DNA of 64,000 bases from Orobanche coerulescens (taxonomy: Eukaryota > Streptophyta > Magnoliopsida > Lamiales > Orobanchaceae). Shown here one piece after another: positions 50,083 to 60,479 of the stretch (position 1 is the stretch's first letter; each line of letters opens with the position of its first letter). Made by a program: the position numbers and the translations under genes. The notes beneath the pieces are model-generated. The model was given only the letters and a program-made list of their open reading frames with translations, had not been told where the DNA came from and did no database searches. The stretch is taken from NCBI GenBank assembly GCA_033398695.1, contig CM065811.1, positions 117,847,501 to 117,911,500 of the forward strand. The letters are read 5' to 3'.

Positions 50083-53000
50083 ACTTGGCCGGGTCATTTT
50101 TTCCTCACTTCTTCATTTTTCCATCTTTATCCGAGAGAGAGGCTTGAGGGAGAGATTTTGCCATCATCAATCACTTGAGTGTGTAATCTTCATCATCTTC
50201 ATTCATTTGGGAAGCTTGGATACTCGTTTTAACTCGTGTTCATCGGATCGAAGTGGTTGGATCTTCAAGAGGTAATTTCTTCAACACTTTGGATTTCGAT
50301 TTTGTGTTGAGATATGATGCTTTGGACGTTATAATCATGTTATATGAAGGGATATGTATATGATTATGAGTTTGTATAAGGATTCATTGGATTATTGAGG
50401 GATTATTCAAGAACACTTTGAATATCGAGTTGGATTTGGGGATTTTCGATTAATTGTTGTTATAATCACATTTTTGGATATTCATAACAGATTATTGATC
50501 GTATTGAAGATGTTTTATTGGTTTGAAACACTTCTTGGGGATTTGAGGTTGGTGTTATTGAGGTTTAGTTGTAATAAATCGAAGTTGGCCACAAAGTGTT
50601 CGATATAATGTCCCAATGAACTTGGTTTAATCGTATCGACGTTTTGAGTTCGTTATATTCGTGTTTAGTTCGTATATTGAACGTATTGTTGGTAATTGTA
50701 TTGAATTAAGGTTGTTCGAGCGACCGACACTTCATTTAGGACATTTGTTCGTGGAAGGACATTCTTCATCGGTATTATGTAAGTTGATTCTTACTCGGTT
50801 AAAAGGATATTCATTCCTTTTGTTGTTGATCATTCATAATCATAACTCATTCATCATTGTATTAATCATATTGAGACTTGTAATTGTCGAATAATCACTT
50901 CATTAACGAGGAACGGCGGTTCCAATCATTTCATTGAAACTATCAATCACTTCATTGTCACTTTCATCTCGGTAAGCCATTCTTGACGTTGTCAGGTTAT
51001 TATTATTCATTGATATTCATTATGGTCATTCTCGTTCATATGACCTTCTGGGTTCATATTGCGTGGCCGGGTGCGGATATGTGGAATTTTTAGTCGGGCA
51101 CATGATGGCCATGTATTGGGAGTGATACATTGGACTGTGCACACGGTAACGTTTACCTCCGTGAGACTAATTAGGTACAAGGACGGGTGTGTCCGGTCAT
51201 CATCTTGTACACTTGCACGAACACTACGGGCGTACTATGGTACTCCTCTTGGCGTAATTCATAACTAAGGATATTTCATAACTTCGGATATATCATGATT
51301 GTGTAATTTCAACCCTTGAGGATTGTTGTTACGTATAAGCGGCCCGTTTGGGGATATTGTTTTTCAGGTCATGGCAAGGCAAAGGCACAGGGAGAGCACG
51401 TTGACGGCGGGGAGTCCCAGTGATACTAGAAGGGGGCCCCAGTCCTTTCAGTCATTTATTCAGTCATTATGTTTCCTTTATTTATTCCGCTGCAGACATT
51501 CCGTTTGAATACTCATTTCATTCAGTGTCGTGTATTTTATCGTCACATAAGATACACATGTATTCTATATTATCCTGGGTGTGTTGTATGAAACTCCTAA
51601 TCAGAGTAATTGATGTTGTAATGTGGTTCGGTACTACATTTACCCTGTGTAATTCATCCTTTTTCTTTCGCGTGGTGGGTCCCAGTCGGGGGTCCACGGC
51701 ACTGTAATATCCGCCTAGTTTGGGGTGTTACAACCCTCAACAAGGTAGACTCCAAATGATCAACAAGGACCAATAATAACCGAGAATACCCTCAACAAGG
51801 CAAACTCCAAATGATCAACAATAATGGATCTCAAAGAAATAACTCTAACTGTCGAACATACCCCTCAGGCGTATGAACAACTAGTCGCAAACCGTCGAAC
51901 ATATCCAATCATACATGGAACTATGAACGACCAAACGGTATGGCTCAAAGATGGACATCATAGTACGCCCAATCTGGAAATGTTTCCGTGCACAAGCCAC
52001 CCCGGGTATCGATCAAATACACGTGTGGTCTTGTACCTAATTAGCCTAACGAAACTACGTCTCGTGTGCACGGTTCAATGCGGAATAATATCAACACATA
52101 ACCATAGTGTGCCCAGCTAAAAATCCTACACAATAACCAATCGGAACGCAGATATGATTCCAGATATGTCACGATGCAACATGACAATGAAACTCAAAGA
52201 ATCACATATTCAATAAGGATTAAAAGACTCACCAAAGTGAAACAACAGACTGACAGTGAAAAGTCGACACGACTAATCAATATTCAAGACAATAATCCTG
52301 GGATCATCATCCCCGACAAATGATCAACACGATTAATGATCTCAATACAATCATCCCTGGGATCATCATCCCTCAGCGAAGTAATCAATACGAATCCCAG
52401 CATACGAAACATCAACGTACAACATATATACAATAATTCCTCAGAACAATTATCCTCATAACTGAATAATACTGGAATTACCTCAAAGTCGAAGACAATA
52501 TTCTTTCCACGAGCAACATCCCTGAACGAATACACAGTTATTCAAATAATCTCAAATAAGGTACCATCCATTCAATACCAATAAACCTTTATCCCGATAC
52601 TTATGTCATCACGTTAACTATCCTCGATATCTGATATACTATACCCTTGACCAAAGATAACTCACGTCTTCCTTGAACACAATTAAATCATATACCTTAT
52701 GATTTAATACAAGCCAGAGCACGATATACAACTCGTTAACCGACAACTTACCTTTCTAACATCATCGTTATACGAATTATAAATGAAATGAAAATGATAC
52801 GATTCATCAAATATTATAAACTGAACAAGTATAAACTTGCCTCGATACCGATACCACGAAGCTGTTACCAGAATCCATTGCCTTCGTCTCCGAGCTCCTC
52901 AGCCCTGACCAAAAGCAACCTACGAACTCTTCAACCTTGACCGCAACACAACGGCCATAATCAACGCTCAACTAACGCGACCTAATGCAATAATCAAATG

Positions 53001-53273
53001 ACAACACATCCGATAATAATCAATAACCGGTATAACCAACCAAATCAAACTCAGCGGCTCAACAATACCTCGATCATTTACAAAACCGAACAATACAACT
53101 CAAACAATAACGAACTCCTATCAACAATACAAGCCGAAATCCGATAAATCATAATTATCAATCAATAACCCAACAGTTCCACAATATCTCGATTAAACAC
53201 AGTCTTAAACAATCCAGTTCAACCCATCACGAATTCATAATCACAACACAAAAATACTACACTATCTGCCAAC

Positions 53274-53357
53274 TTAGCGCGCGTTAAACGCATAACGTAG
53301 CGTGCGCTAAGTTGTTCCCGTTAGCGTGCGCTAGCCAGTAAGCTTAGCGTGCGCTAA
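53274..53357. repeat. Downstream palindrome cluster in C LTR (left)
   Basis: Four TTAGCGTGCGCTAA-type sites lie in 84 bp. In sense direction they are about 0.86 kb downstream of the TATA, that is, inside the transcribed part. The right LTR has the same cluster at 58164-58247. Confidence 0.8.
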
Positions 53358-54217
53358 TGTTGTACAGTGGCATGCATTCCAAGCATCGACTAACACCTTG
53401 CGACTACGAATCCGAATGAAAAGAAAATCATATTCCCAGATTAACAATAACTTTCCAGATCCAAACTCATCATCATACTCGAAATCATATTCGTATTCTT
53501 ATACGAATATTATATCAAAACACATAACTTGGCTCTAGATACGAATATGCCATATTCATATCCAAAACACCAACACCTTCTATACATAATCATCATATCC
53601 TATAATTTCAGAGCTCTTCAAGAACATGAAATATCCGACATCACGTTCAAAACAACATAATCCGAGGTATATATTATAATGTTTATCATTTTCTTCATCA
53701 TGCAAATTACATAATCAAACCAACCCGATAACAAGGATCATCTCATACATAATCTGGAATACAACCTCATATCATGATTTAACTCATCTAAATCGACCAC
53801 TGAAATTATCGTGATTCAGAAATCCATGATTCAACCTCATCAAGTTAAACGAATCACCATTAACATGAAGAATCTTAAATAACATCCGAAAACTCTTATC
53901 ATAATCCCATACAATCTCATATAATATCGTCACATGATTATCCAACATGTTCCTCACATGTAATCATCCTTAAAACCGAACAACTAACAAGGGATACGAA
54001 TATTACCTGGATTAGATGAACCAAGAAGAAGAACACTTGAACTCCATTCCAAGAATCATGAGTAACTTGAAGAACAAGGCTTGAATCCATACTCTCTATC
54101 TTAATCTTGTTAAAAATCACCACCTCACCATGTTTGGGAACCTCAAGATCCTCCCAAAACTCTCTCTATCGACTGAAGGAGAAAGAATGGACTAAATGCA
54201 TCTCAAAACCCGTATGT

Positions 54218-54228
54218 CCCCTTATATA
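54218..54228 (-). promoter_or_regulatory. TATA box of C left LTR
   Basis: On the minus strand it reads TATATAAGGGG, 11 bp downstream of the nearest palindrome (54240-54251). Confidence 0.65.
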
Positions 54229-54239
54229 ATAAACATTAC

Positions 54240-54732
54240 TAGCGCGCGCTACTCTCATAAAATAGCGTGCGTTATTGCCCTAGCGTGCGCTAACTGATTT
54301 TGTTAGCGTGCGCTATCGCAGCCCAGAGGCCACTGTCTTGCCTTGTACATGAGCTTACGTACGTAATGCCCATGCATTAACGTACATAACTTACACTGTT
54401 TAGCGTACGCAAGTCCTTGCATTTAGCGTGCGCTAATATCAGTTGACTTGCTACAGTCTACGTACCGCATGTGCCCCCACATGCCGATCTGACAAGGATC
54501 AGATTCCATTTGACCGATCTACAATTAGCGTGCGTTAAGCATCATGCTTTAGCGTGTGCTAATACTTCAGGACAACAACCGTTGACTTATCAGAACGTGC
54601 GCCGAAAGCAGTCGGGTCCACACGCAGATTCCTTCCGATCTGACTGCATTTAGCGTGCGCTACATTCTGTCTCTAGCGTGCGCTAACCATAAACGATAGC
54701 GTGCGCTATACTTGAACATTAGCGCGCGCTAA
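54240..54732. repeat. Upstream palindrome array in C LTR (left)
   Basis: About 14 sites, mostly TTAGCGTGCGCTAA or TAGCGCGCGCTA, with one perfect TTACGTACGTAA at 54355-54366. Spacing is irregular. Confidence 0.85.
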
Positions 54733-55044
54733 TCAGGCTATACTTAGCCATTTTCCAATTCTCCTCATCCATCTCGACATATCAAAATACGAACATACTG
54801 CATACTGAATACATGTACTGAATACAATAACATCATCATACGATATATCTAATATCAAAAGTACGATAACCTGATACACGGTATCCTCAAAATAATTGTC
54901 GAACCACTACGACAGTTATACGAGTACAAATACAGCTGTCTCAGTTCTCAATTTATTTTATCCATACTGTATAGACACCAAGCCATACAGTATATCTTAG
55001 ATAAAATAACGCTAAAAATTCATACTGAAAATTCGGGTATTACA

Positions 55045-55435
55045 TACTACCCCCCTTAAAATAAGTTTTGTCCTCGAAACTTGCAACCTGCCACCAACAA
55101 CAGATAAATCCAAAACTTTCCAACTCATCACAAAACAATCAAGTGTCGCCACAAGCGAATAACCAAACCAATATACTTACAGATGCGTGAAGCCGATGAT
55201 CTCTCGTGATACTAGCACACGACTCCCACACGAAGTCTCAAAACAATATCAACACACGACAATATCACAAATAACAATTTGAAAAGATCTCAAAAATTTT
55301 GGAAACTCCAAAATCGGTTTGACTCAAAAGTCAGAAAAAAAAATCATCTTCAAAAGTCACGCTACTACCGTCCCGGTAGAGCCACATAACACACACGCCC
55401 GGGTTTCACAAAACCCAAGCTCCGATACCATCTTC
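55045..55435 (-). other. Interior of element C (391 bp): PPT and primer site
   Basis: The PPT (minus strand TTTTAAGGGGGGTAGTA) touches the left LTR at 55045-55061. The primer site TGGTATCGGAGC lies at 55419-55430, 5 bp from the right LTR. Between them is A-rich sequence without an ORF. CGAGGACAAAAC just upstream of the PPT resembles the pol 3' end of relatives, so this is probably the remnant of a once larger interior. Confidence 0.85.
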
Positions 55436-56487
55436 TGTAACACCCCCTAAAACCATCCGGGATATTACAGTAGTGGGTCCTGTAGGAACCCACCAGGCTA
55501 AAAATCGTTTACAAAACCAATTCAAAAATGCCAAAAGGCTGATGACGGTAATATTTTAAATACTCAAATATTTTCAAAAGCATAGTTCTCAAATACCGTC
55601 ATAAAATACCATTTGAAAATACAAGGCGAAGTGCCAATTCTCGACAGTTCAAAATGTATGTTAAGCTACCACTTAAACGTACCGATAAAATAATTTGGGA
55701 AAAAGAGTGTGACGAAAATAACCCAAGTTCCTAAAATGCCCAAAAGGTCATTTTGAAAATATACACACACAGCGGATAAAAACACAGTTCAAAATACACA
55801 TTTGCAGCGGAAATGAATAACCAGAAAAGAAATACTCGATACTCCAAAACATGCCACCGCCAGTATCACATCGGGAAGCTCATCCCTTCACGACCGCTAC
55901 TAGCTCGATCTCCGAGTACCTAAAAATAAAGCCCACGACGGGGTCAGCCACAATACTCGATAATGATAACGATCACATCATCATAAATAATTACATACCA
56001 ATGTAATAATACTGTAAGAATACTACCAATGTAAACTTACCGTCATAACCTTACCAATCCATGGCAATCCATACCAAATCGATCCTTACCATAATTCACA
56101 TTTCGCATTCTCAAATGACGAAAAGAACTCAACAACAATTATACTGTACTGTATTCAAACAATACCAAGTGTCCTCAAATCGTCGTCATAACTCATAAGT
56201 GCGGAAATAATCCAATCTGTGCCAAATCATGTCCGCCGGATTACACAATAAAATCTCAACCTAGATAAACCAATAATACACAACATATCTATAGATCAAC
56301 TACCACATGATAATGATAACAAATCCCGAACATCGATGTACAGTCTGAATGCTCATACAATCGATAACAATGATCAACCAATACATCACTGAGAATATCA
56401 TCGATATGATGAGTTCCAATATGACCAACCCAAGGTCAAAGTACAACCGAAATTATCATCAACATGATGAATTCCAATACGATCGAC

Positions 56488-56710
56488 AAGGATCAACAAT
56501 AACCGAGAATACCCTCAACATGGTAAACTCCAAACACGATCAACAAAGATCAACAATAACCGAGAATTCCCTCAACGAGGTAAACTCCAAATGATCAACA
56601 AAGGACCAACAATAACCGAGGATACCCTCAACAAGGTAGACTCCAAATGATCAACAAGAACCAATAATAACCGAGAATACCCTCAACAAGGCAAACTCCA
56701 AATGATCAAC
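56488..56710. repeat. 56-bp tandem repeat in C right LTR
   Basis: Four units carry the block ATAACCGAGAATACCCTCAA and then ACTCCAAATGATCAAC. The first unit has diverged most. The matching left-LTR array received element D in its third unit. Confidence 0.88.
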
Positions 56711-58163
56711 AATAATGGATCTCAAAGAAATAACTCTGACTGTCGAACATACCCCTCAGGCGTATGAACAACCAGTCGCAAACCGTCGAACATATCCAAT
56801 CATACATGGAACTATGAACGACCAAACGGTATGGCTCAAAGATGGACATCACAGTACGCCCGATCCGGAAATGTGTCCGTGCACAAGCCACCCCGGGTAT
56901 CGATCAAATACACGTGTGATCTTGTACCTAATTAGCCTCACGAAACTACGTCTCGTGTGCACGGTTCAATGCGGAATAATATCAACACATAACCATAGTG
57001 TGCCCAGCTAAAAATCCTACACAATAACCAATCGGAACGTAGATATTATTCGAGATATGTCACGATGCAACATGACAACGAAACTCAAAGAATCACATAT
57101 ACAATAAGGATCAAAAGACTCACCAAAGTGAAACAACAGACTAACAGTGAAAAGTCGACACGACTAATCAATATTCAAGACAATAATCCTGGGATCATCA
57201 TCCCCGACAAATGATCAACACGATCAATGATATCAATACAATCATCCCTGGGATCATCATCCCTCAGCGAAGTAATCAATACGAATCCCAGCATACGAAA
57301 CATCAACGTACAAAATATATACAATAATTCCTCAGAACAATTATCCTCATAACTGAATAATACTGGAATTACCTCAAAGCCGAAGACAATATTCTTTCCA
57401 CGAGCAACATCCCTGAACGAATACACAGTTATTCAAATAATCTCAAATAAGGTACCATCCATTCAATACCAATAAACCTTTATCCCGATACTTATGTCAT
57501 CACGTTAACTATCCTCGATATCTGATATACTAACCCTTGACCAAAGATAACTCACGTCTTCCTTGAACACAATTAAATCATATACCCTATGATTTAATAC
57601 AAGCCAGAGCACGATATACAACTCGTTAACCGACAACTTACCTTTCTAACAACATCGCTATACGAATTATAAATGAAATGAAAACGATACCATTAATCAA
57701 ATATTATAAAATGAACAAGTATAAACTTGCCTCGATACCGATACCACGAAGCTGTTACCAGAATCCATTGCCTTCGTCTCCGAGCTCCTCAGCCCTGACC
57801 AAAAGCAACCTACGAACTCTTCAACCTTGACCGCAACACAACGGCCATAATCAACGCTCAATTAACGCGACCTAATGCAATAATCAAATGACAACACATC
57901 CTATAATAATCAATAACCGGTATAACCAACCAAATCAAACTCAGCGGCTCAACAATACCTCGATCATTTACAAAACCGAACAATACAACTCAAACAATTA
58001 CGAACTCCTATCAACAATACAAGCCGAAATCCGATAAATCATAATTATCAATCAATAACCCAACAATTCCACAATATCTCGATTAAACACAGTCTTAAAC
58101 AATCCAGTTCAACCCATCACGAATTCATAATCACAACACGAAAATACTACACTGTCTGCCTAC

Positions 58164-58247
58164 TTAGCGCGCGTTAAACGCATAACGTAGCGTGCGCTAA
58201 GTTGTTCCCGTTAGCGTGCGCTAGCCAGTAAGCTTAGCGTGCGCTAA
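58164..58247. repeat. Downstream palindrome cluster in C LTR (right)
   Basis: Four sites, equivalent to 53274-53357, including TTAGCGCGCGTTAA and TTAGCGTGCGCTAA. Confidence 0.8.
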
Positions 58248-59107
58248 TGCTGTACAGTGGCATGCATTCCAAGCATCGACTAACACCTTGCGACTACGAA
58301 TCCGAATGAAAAGGAAATCATACTCCAAGATTAACAATAACTTTCCAGATCCAAACTTATCATCATACTCGAAATCATATTCGTATTCTTATACGAATAT
58401 TATATCAAAACACATAACTTAGCTCTAGATACGAATATCCCATATTCATATCCAAAACACCAACACCTTCTATACATAATCATCATATCCTATAATTTCA
58501 GAGCTCTTCAAGAACATGAAATATCCGACATCACGTTCAAAACAACATAATCCGAGGTATATATTATAATGTTTATCATTTTCTTCATCATGCAAATTAC
58601 ATAATCAAACCAACCCGATAACAAGGATCATCTCATACATAATCTGGAATACAACCTCATATCATGATTTAACTCATCTAAATCGACCACTGAAATGATC
58701 GTGATTCAGAAATCCATGATTCAACCTCATCAAGTTAAACGAATCACCATTAACATGAAGAATCTTAAATAACATCCGAAAACTCTTATCATAATCCCAT
58801 AAAATCTCATATAATATCGTCACATGATTATCCAACATGTTCCTCACATGTAATCATCCTTAAAAACGAACAACTAACAAGGGATACGAATATTACCTGG
58901 ATTAGATGAACCAAGAAGAAGAACACTTGAACTCCATTCCAAGAATCATGAGTAACTTGAAGAACAAGGCTTGAATCCATGCTCTCTATCTTAATCTTGT
59001 TAAAAATCACCACCTCACCATGTTTGGGAACCTCAAGATCCTCCCAAAACTCTCTCTATCGACTGAAGGAGAAAGAATGGACTAAATGCATCTCAAAACC
59101 CGTCTGT

Positions 59108-59118
59108 CCCCTTATATA
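59108..59118 (-). promoter_or_regulatory. TATA box of C right LTR
   Basis: TATATAAGGGG on the minus strand, 11 bp downstream of the nearest palindrome (59130-59141). This LTR would drive transcription leftward through the interior. Confidence 0.65.
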
Positions 59119-59129
59119 ATAAACATTAC

Positions 59130-59622
59130 TAGCGCGCGCTACTCTCATAAAATAGCATGCGTTATTGCCCTAGCGTGCGCTAACTGACTTTGTTAGCGTG
59201 CGCTATCGCAGCCCAGAGGCCACTGTCTTGCCTCGTACATGAGCTTACGTACGTAATGCCCATGCATTAGCGTACGTAACTTACACTGTTTAGCGTACGC
59301 AAGTCCTTGCATTTAGCGTGCGCTAATATCAGTTGACTTGCTACAGTCTACGTACCGCATGTGCCCCCACATGCCGATCTGACAAGGATCAGATTCCATT
59401 TGACCGATCTACAATTAGCGTGTGTTAAGCCTCATGCTTTAGCGTGCGCTAATACTTCAGAACAACAACCGTTGACTTATCAGAACGTGCGCCGAAATCA
59501 GCCGGGTCCACACGCAGATTCCTTCCGATCTGACTGCATTTAGCGTGCGCTACATTCTGCCTCTAGTGTGCGCTAACCATGAACGATAGCGTGCGCTATA
59601 CTTGAACATTAGCGCGCGCTAA
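59130..59622. repeat. Upstream palindrome array in C LTR (right)
   Basis: About 14 sites matching the left-LTR array in order, mostly TTAGCGTGCGCTAA-type with a TTACGTACGTAA. A few bases differ from the left copy, usually a C/T or G/A change inside a site. Confidence 0.85.
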
Positions 59623-59934
59623 TCAGGCTATACTTAGCCATTTTCCAATTCTCCTCGTCCGTCTTGACATATCAAAATACGAACATACTGCATACTGAAT
59701 ACATGTACTGAATCCAATAACATCATCATACGATATATCCAATATCAAAAGTACGATAACCTGATACACGGTATCCTCAAAATAATTGTCGAACCACTAC
59801 GACAGTTATACGAGTACAAATACAGCTGTCTCAGTTCTCAATTTATTTTAGCCATACTGTATAGACACCAAGCCATCCAGTATATCTTAGATAAAATAAC
59901 GCGAAAAAATCATACTGAAAATTCGGGTATTACA

Positions 59935-60479
59935 GTTGGTGAGATATGGCACCATTTTATATTGATAAGATTCATCTTATAAAATCAATTGATATCTCAC
60001 TTTTATCAGAAAGTCTTATAAAAGTGAAAACAAATCAACACCACATGACACACTTTGCATGTCACAGTCGATAGCTTAGAGTGAGGAGGGAGATATTTTT
60101 CTTGATCAAGTTCTTCATCTTAGAGGTGTAAATAAGTAAGAAAAAAATTGAGAGAAAAATTCCTACGAGTTTCTCTATCCGTGTTATTGATAGAACGGAG
60201 CCTCGTTGATTTTTTCGGTCAAGTTCCATCGCGTGGTGAAGTAGAGACATCGCATTTTTGGTGTTTGCAAGGAAGGGATTCGTGCTTTGAGTTCGGGTTC
60301 GTGATCATCATCAACTTACGAAGATAATATCAAAGGCTTCAAAGGTATGGGACTTTGATCCTTTTATCTTCGTTGATTTATTTTTCGTATATACATTTCT
60401 TGATCGATCTTATTTGGGATTCTTTATTGTTTATTATTATTCCGCTGCGTATATGGTTTTTGTATCCGGAATCCCAACA
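59935..60479 (+). mobile_element. Copia LTR G, piece 3 (3' end)
   Basis: It starts with the second TSD copy of C (GTTGG) and resumes LTR G. It ends TTCCGCTGCGTATATGG then CCGGAATCCCAACA at 60479, a CA terminus of Copia type. No primer site follows, and the next bases are hAT coding sequence, so G is a solo or truncated LTR of roughly 1 kb without its insertions. Confidence 0.7.

Larger units (their letters stand above)
41199..51732 (+). mobile_element. Element D: Tekay-like chromovirus, near-complete
   Basis: D has two 2.66-kb LTRs that are very similar, a primer site TGGTATCGGAGC (43864-43875), gag, protease, RT, RNase H, integrase with chromodomain, a PPT and perfect 5-bp TSDs ACCCT (41194-41198, 51733-51737). 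The chromodomain at the end of pol and the domain order place it in the Tekay/Del group of Gypsy. It has a stop at 46286 and at least five frameshifts, so it cannot move on its own now. Its LTR similarity indicates it inserted more recently than its neighbours. Confidence 0.95.
49072..51732 (+). repeat. 3' LTR of element D
   Basis: It starts TGTAATACCCGGTTG and ends TTTGGGGTGTTACA, followed by the TSD ACCCT. Its array at 49425-50062 differs from the 5' LTR array in several indels, while the rest of the LTR has few substitutions. Confidence 0.95.
51733..55044 (-). repeat. 3' LTR of element C, part 2
   Basis: It begins with the second copy of the TSD ACCCT and continues the 56-bp repeat of C. 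It then matches 56622-59934 closely to the end AAATTCGGGTATTACA at 55044. TATA is at 54218-54228 (minus). Two palindrome arrays are present (53274-53357, 54240-54732). Confidence 0.93.
40000..59934 (-). mobile_element. Element C: LTR retrotransposon with 4.5-kb LTRs and 391-bp interior
   Basis: After removal of D, element C is about 9.4 kb: left LTR about 4.5 kb (40000-41198 plus 51738-55044), interior 55045-55435, right LTR 4499 bp (55436-59934). TSDs are ATTGG (39995-39999) and GTTGG (59935-59939), one mismatch. The interior has only a primer site and PPT with little between them, so it is non-autonomous, like a large retrotransposon derivative (LARD) but with an even smaller interior. Orientation is minus from primer site and PPT. 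Confidence 0.9.
55436..59934 (-). repeat. 5' LTR of element C (right), uninterrupted
   Basis: It is 4499 bp long, starting TGTAACACCCCCTAAAACC and ending AATTCGGGTATTACA. It gives the uninterrupted reference for the D insertion point (ATACCCTCAACAAGG at 56621-56635). It contains the 56-bp repeat (56488-56710), TATA (59108-59118, minus) and two palindrome clusters (58164-58247 and 59130-59622). No ORF of note. Confidence 0.93.

Noticed and set aside
41199..51732. Element D as an intact, active element
   Set aside because: A stop at 46286, frameshifts near 44960, 45695, 46350, 47580 and 47795, and a changed protease site rule out an intact polyprotein.
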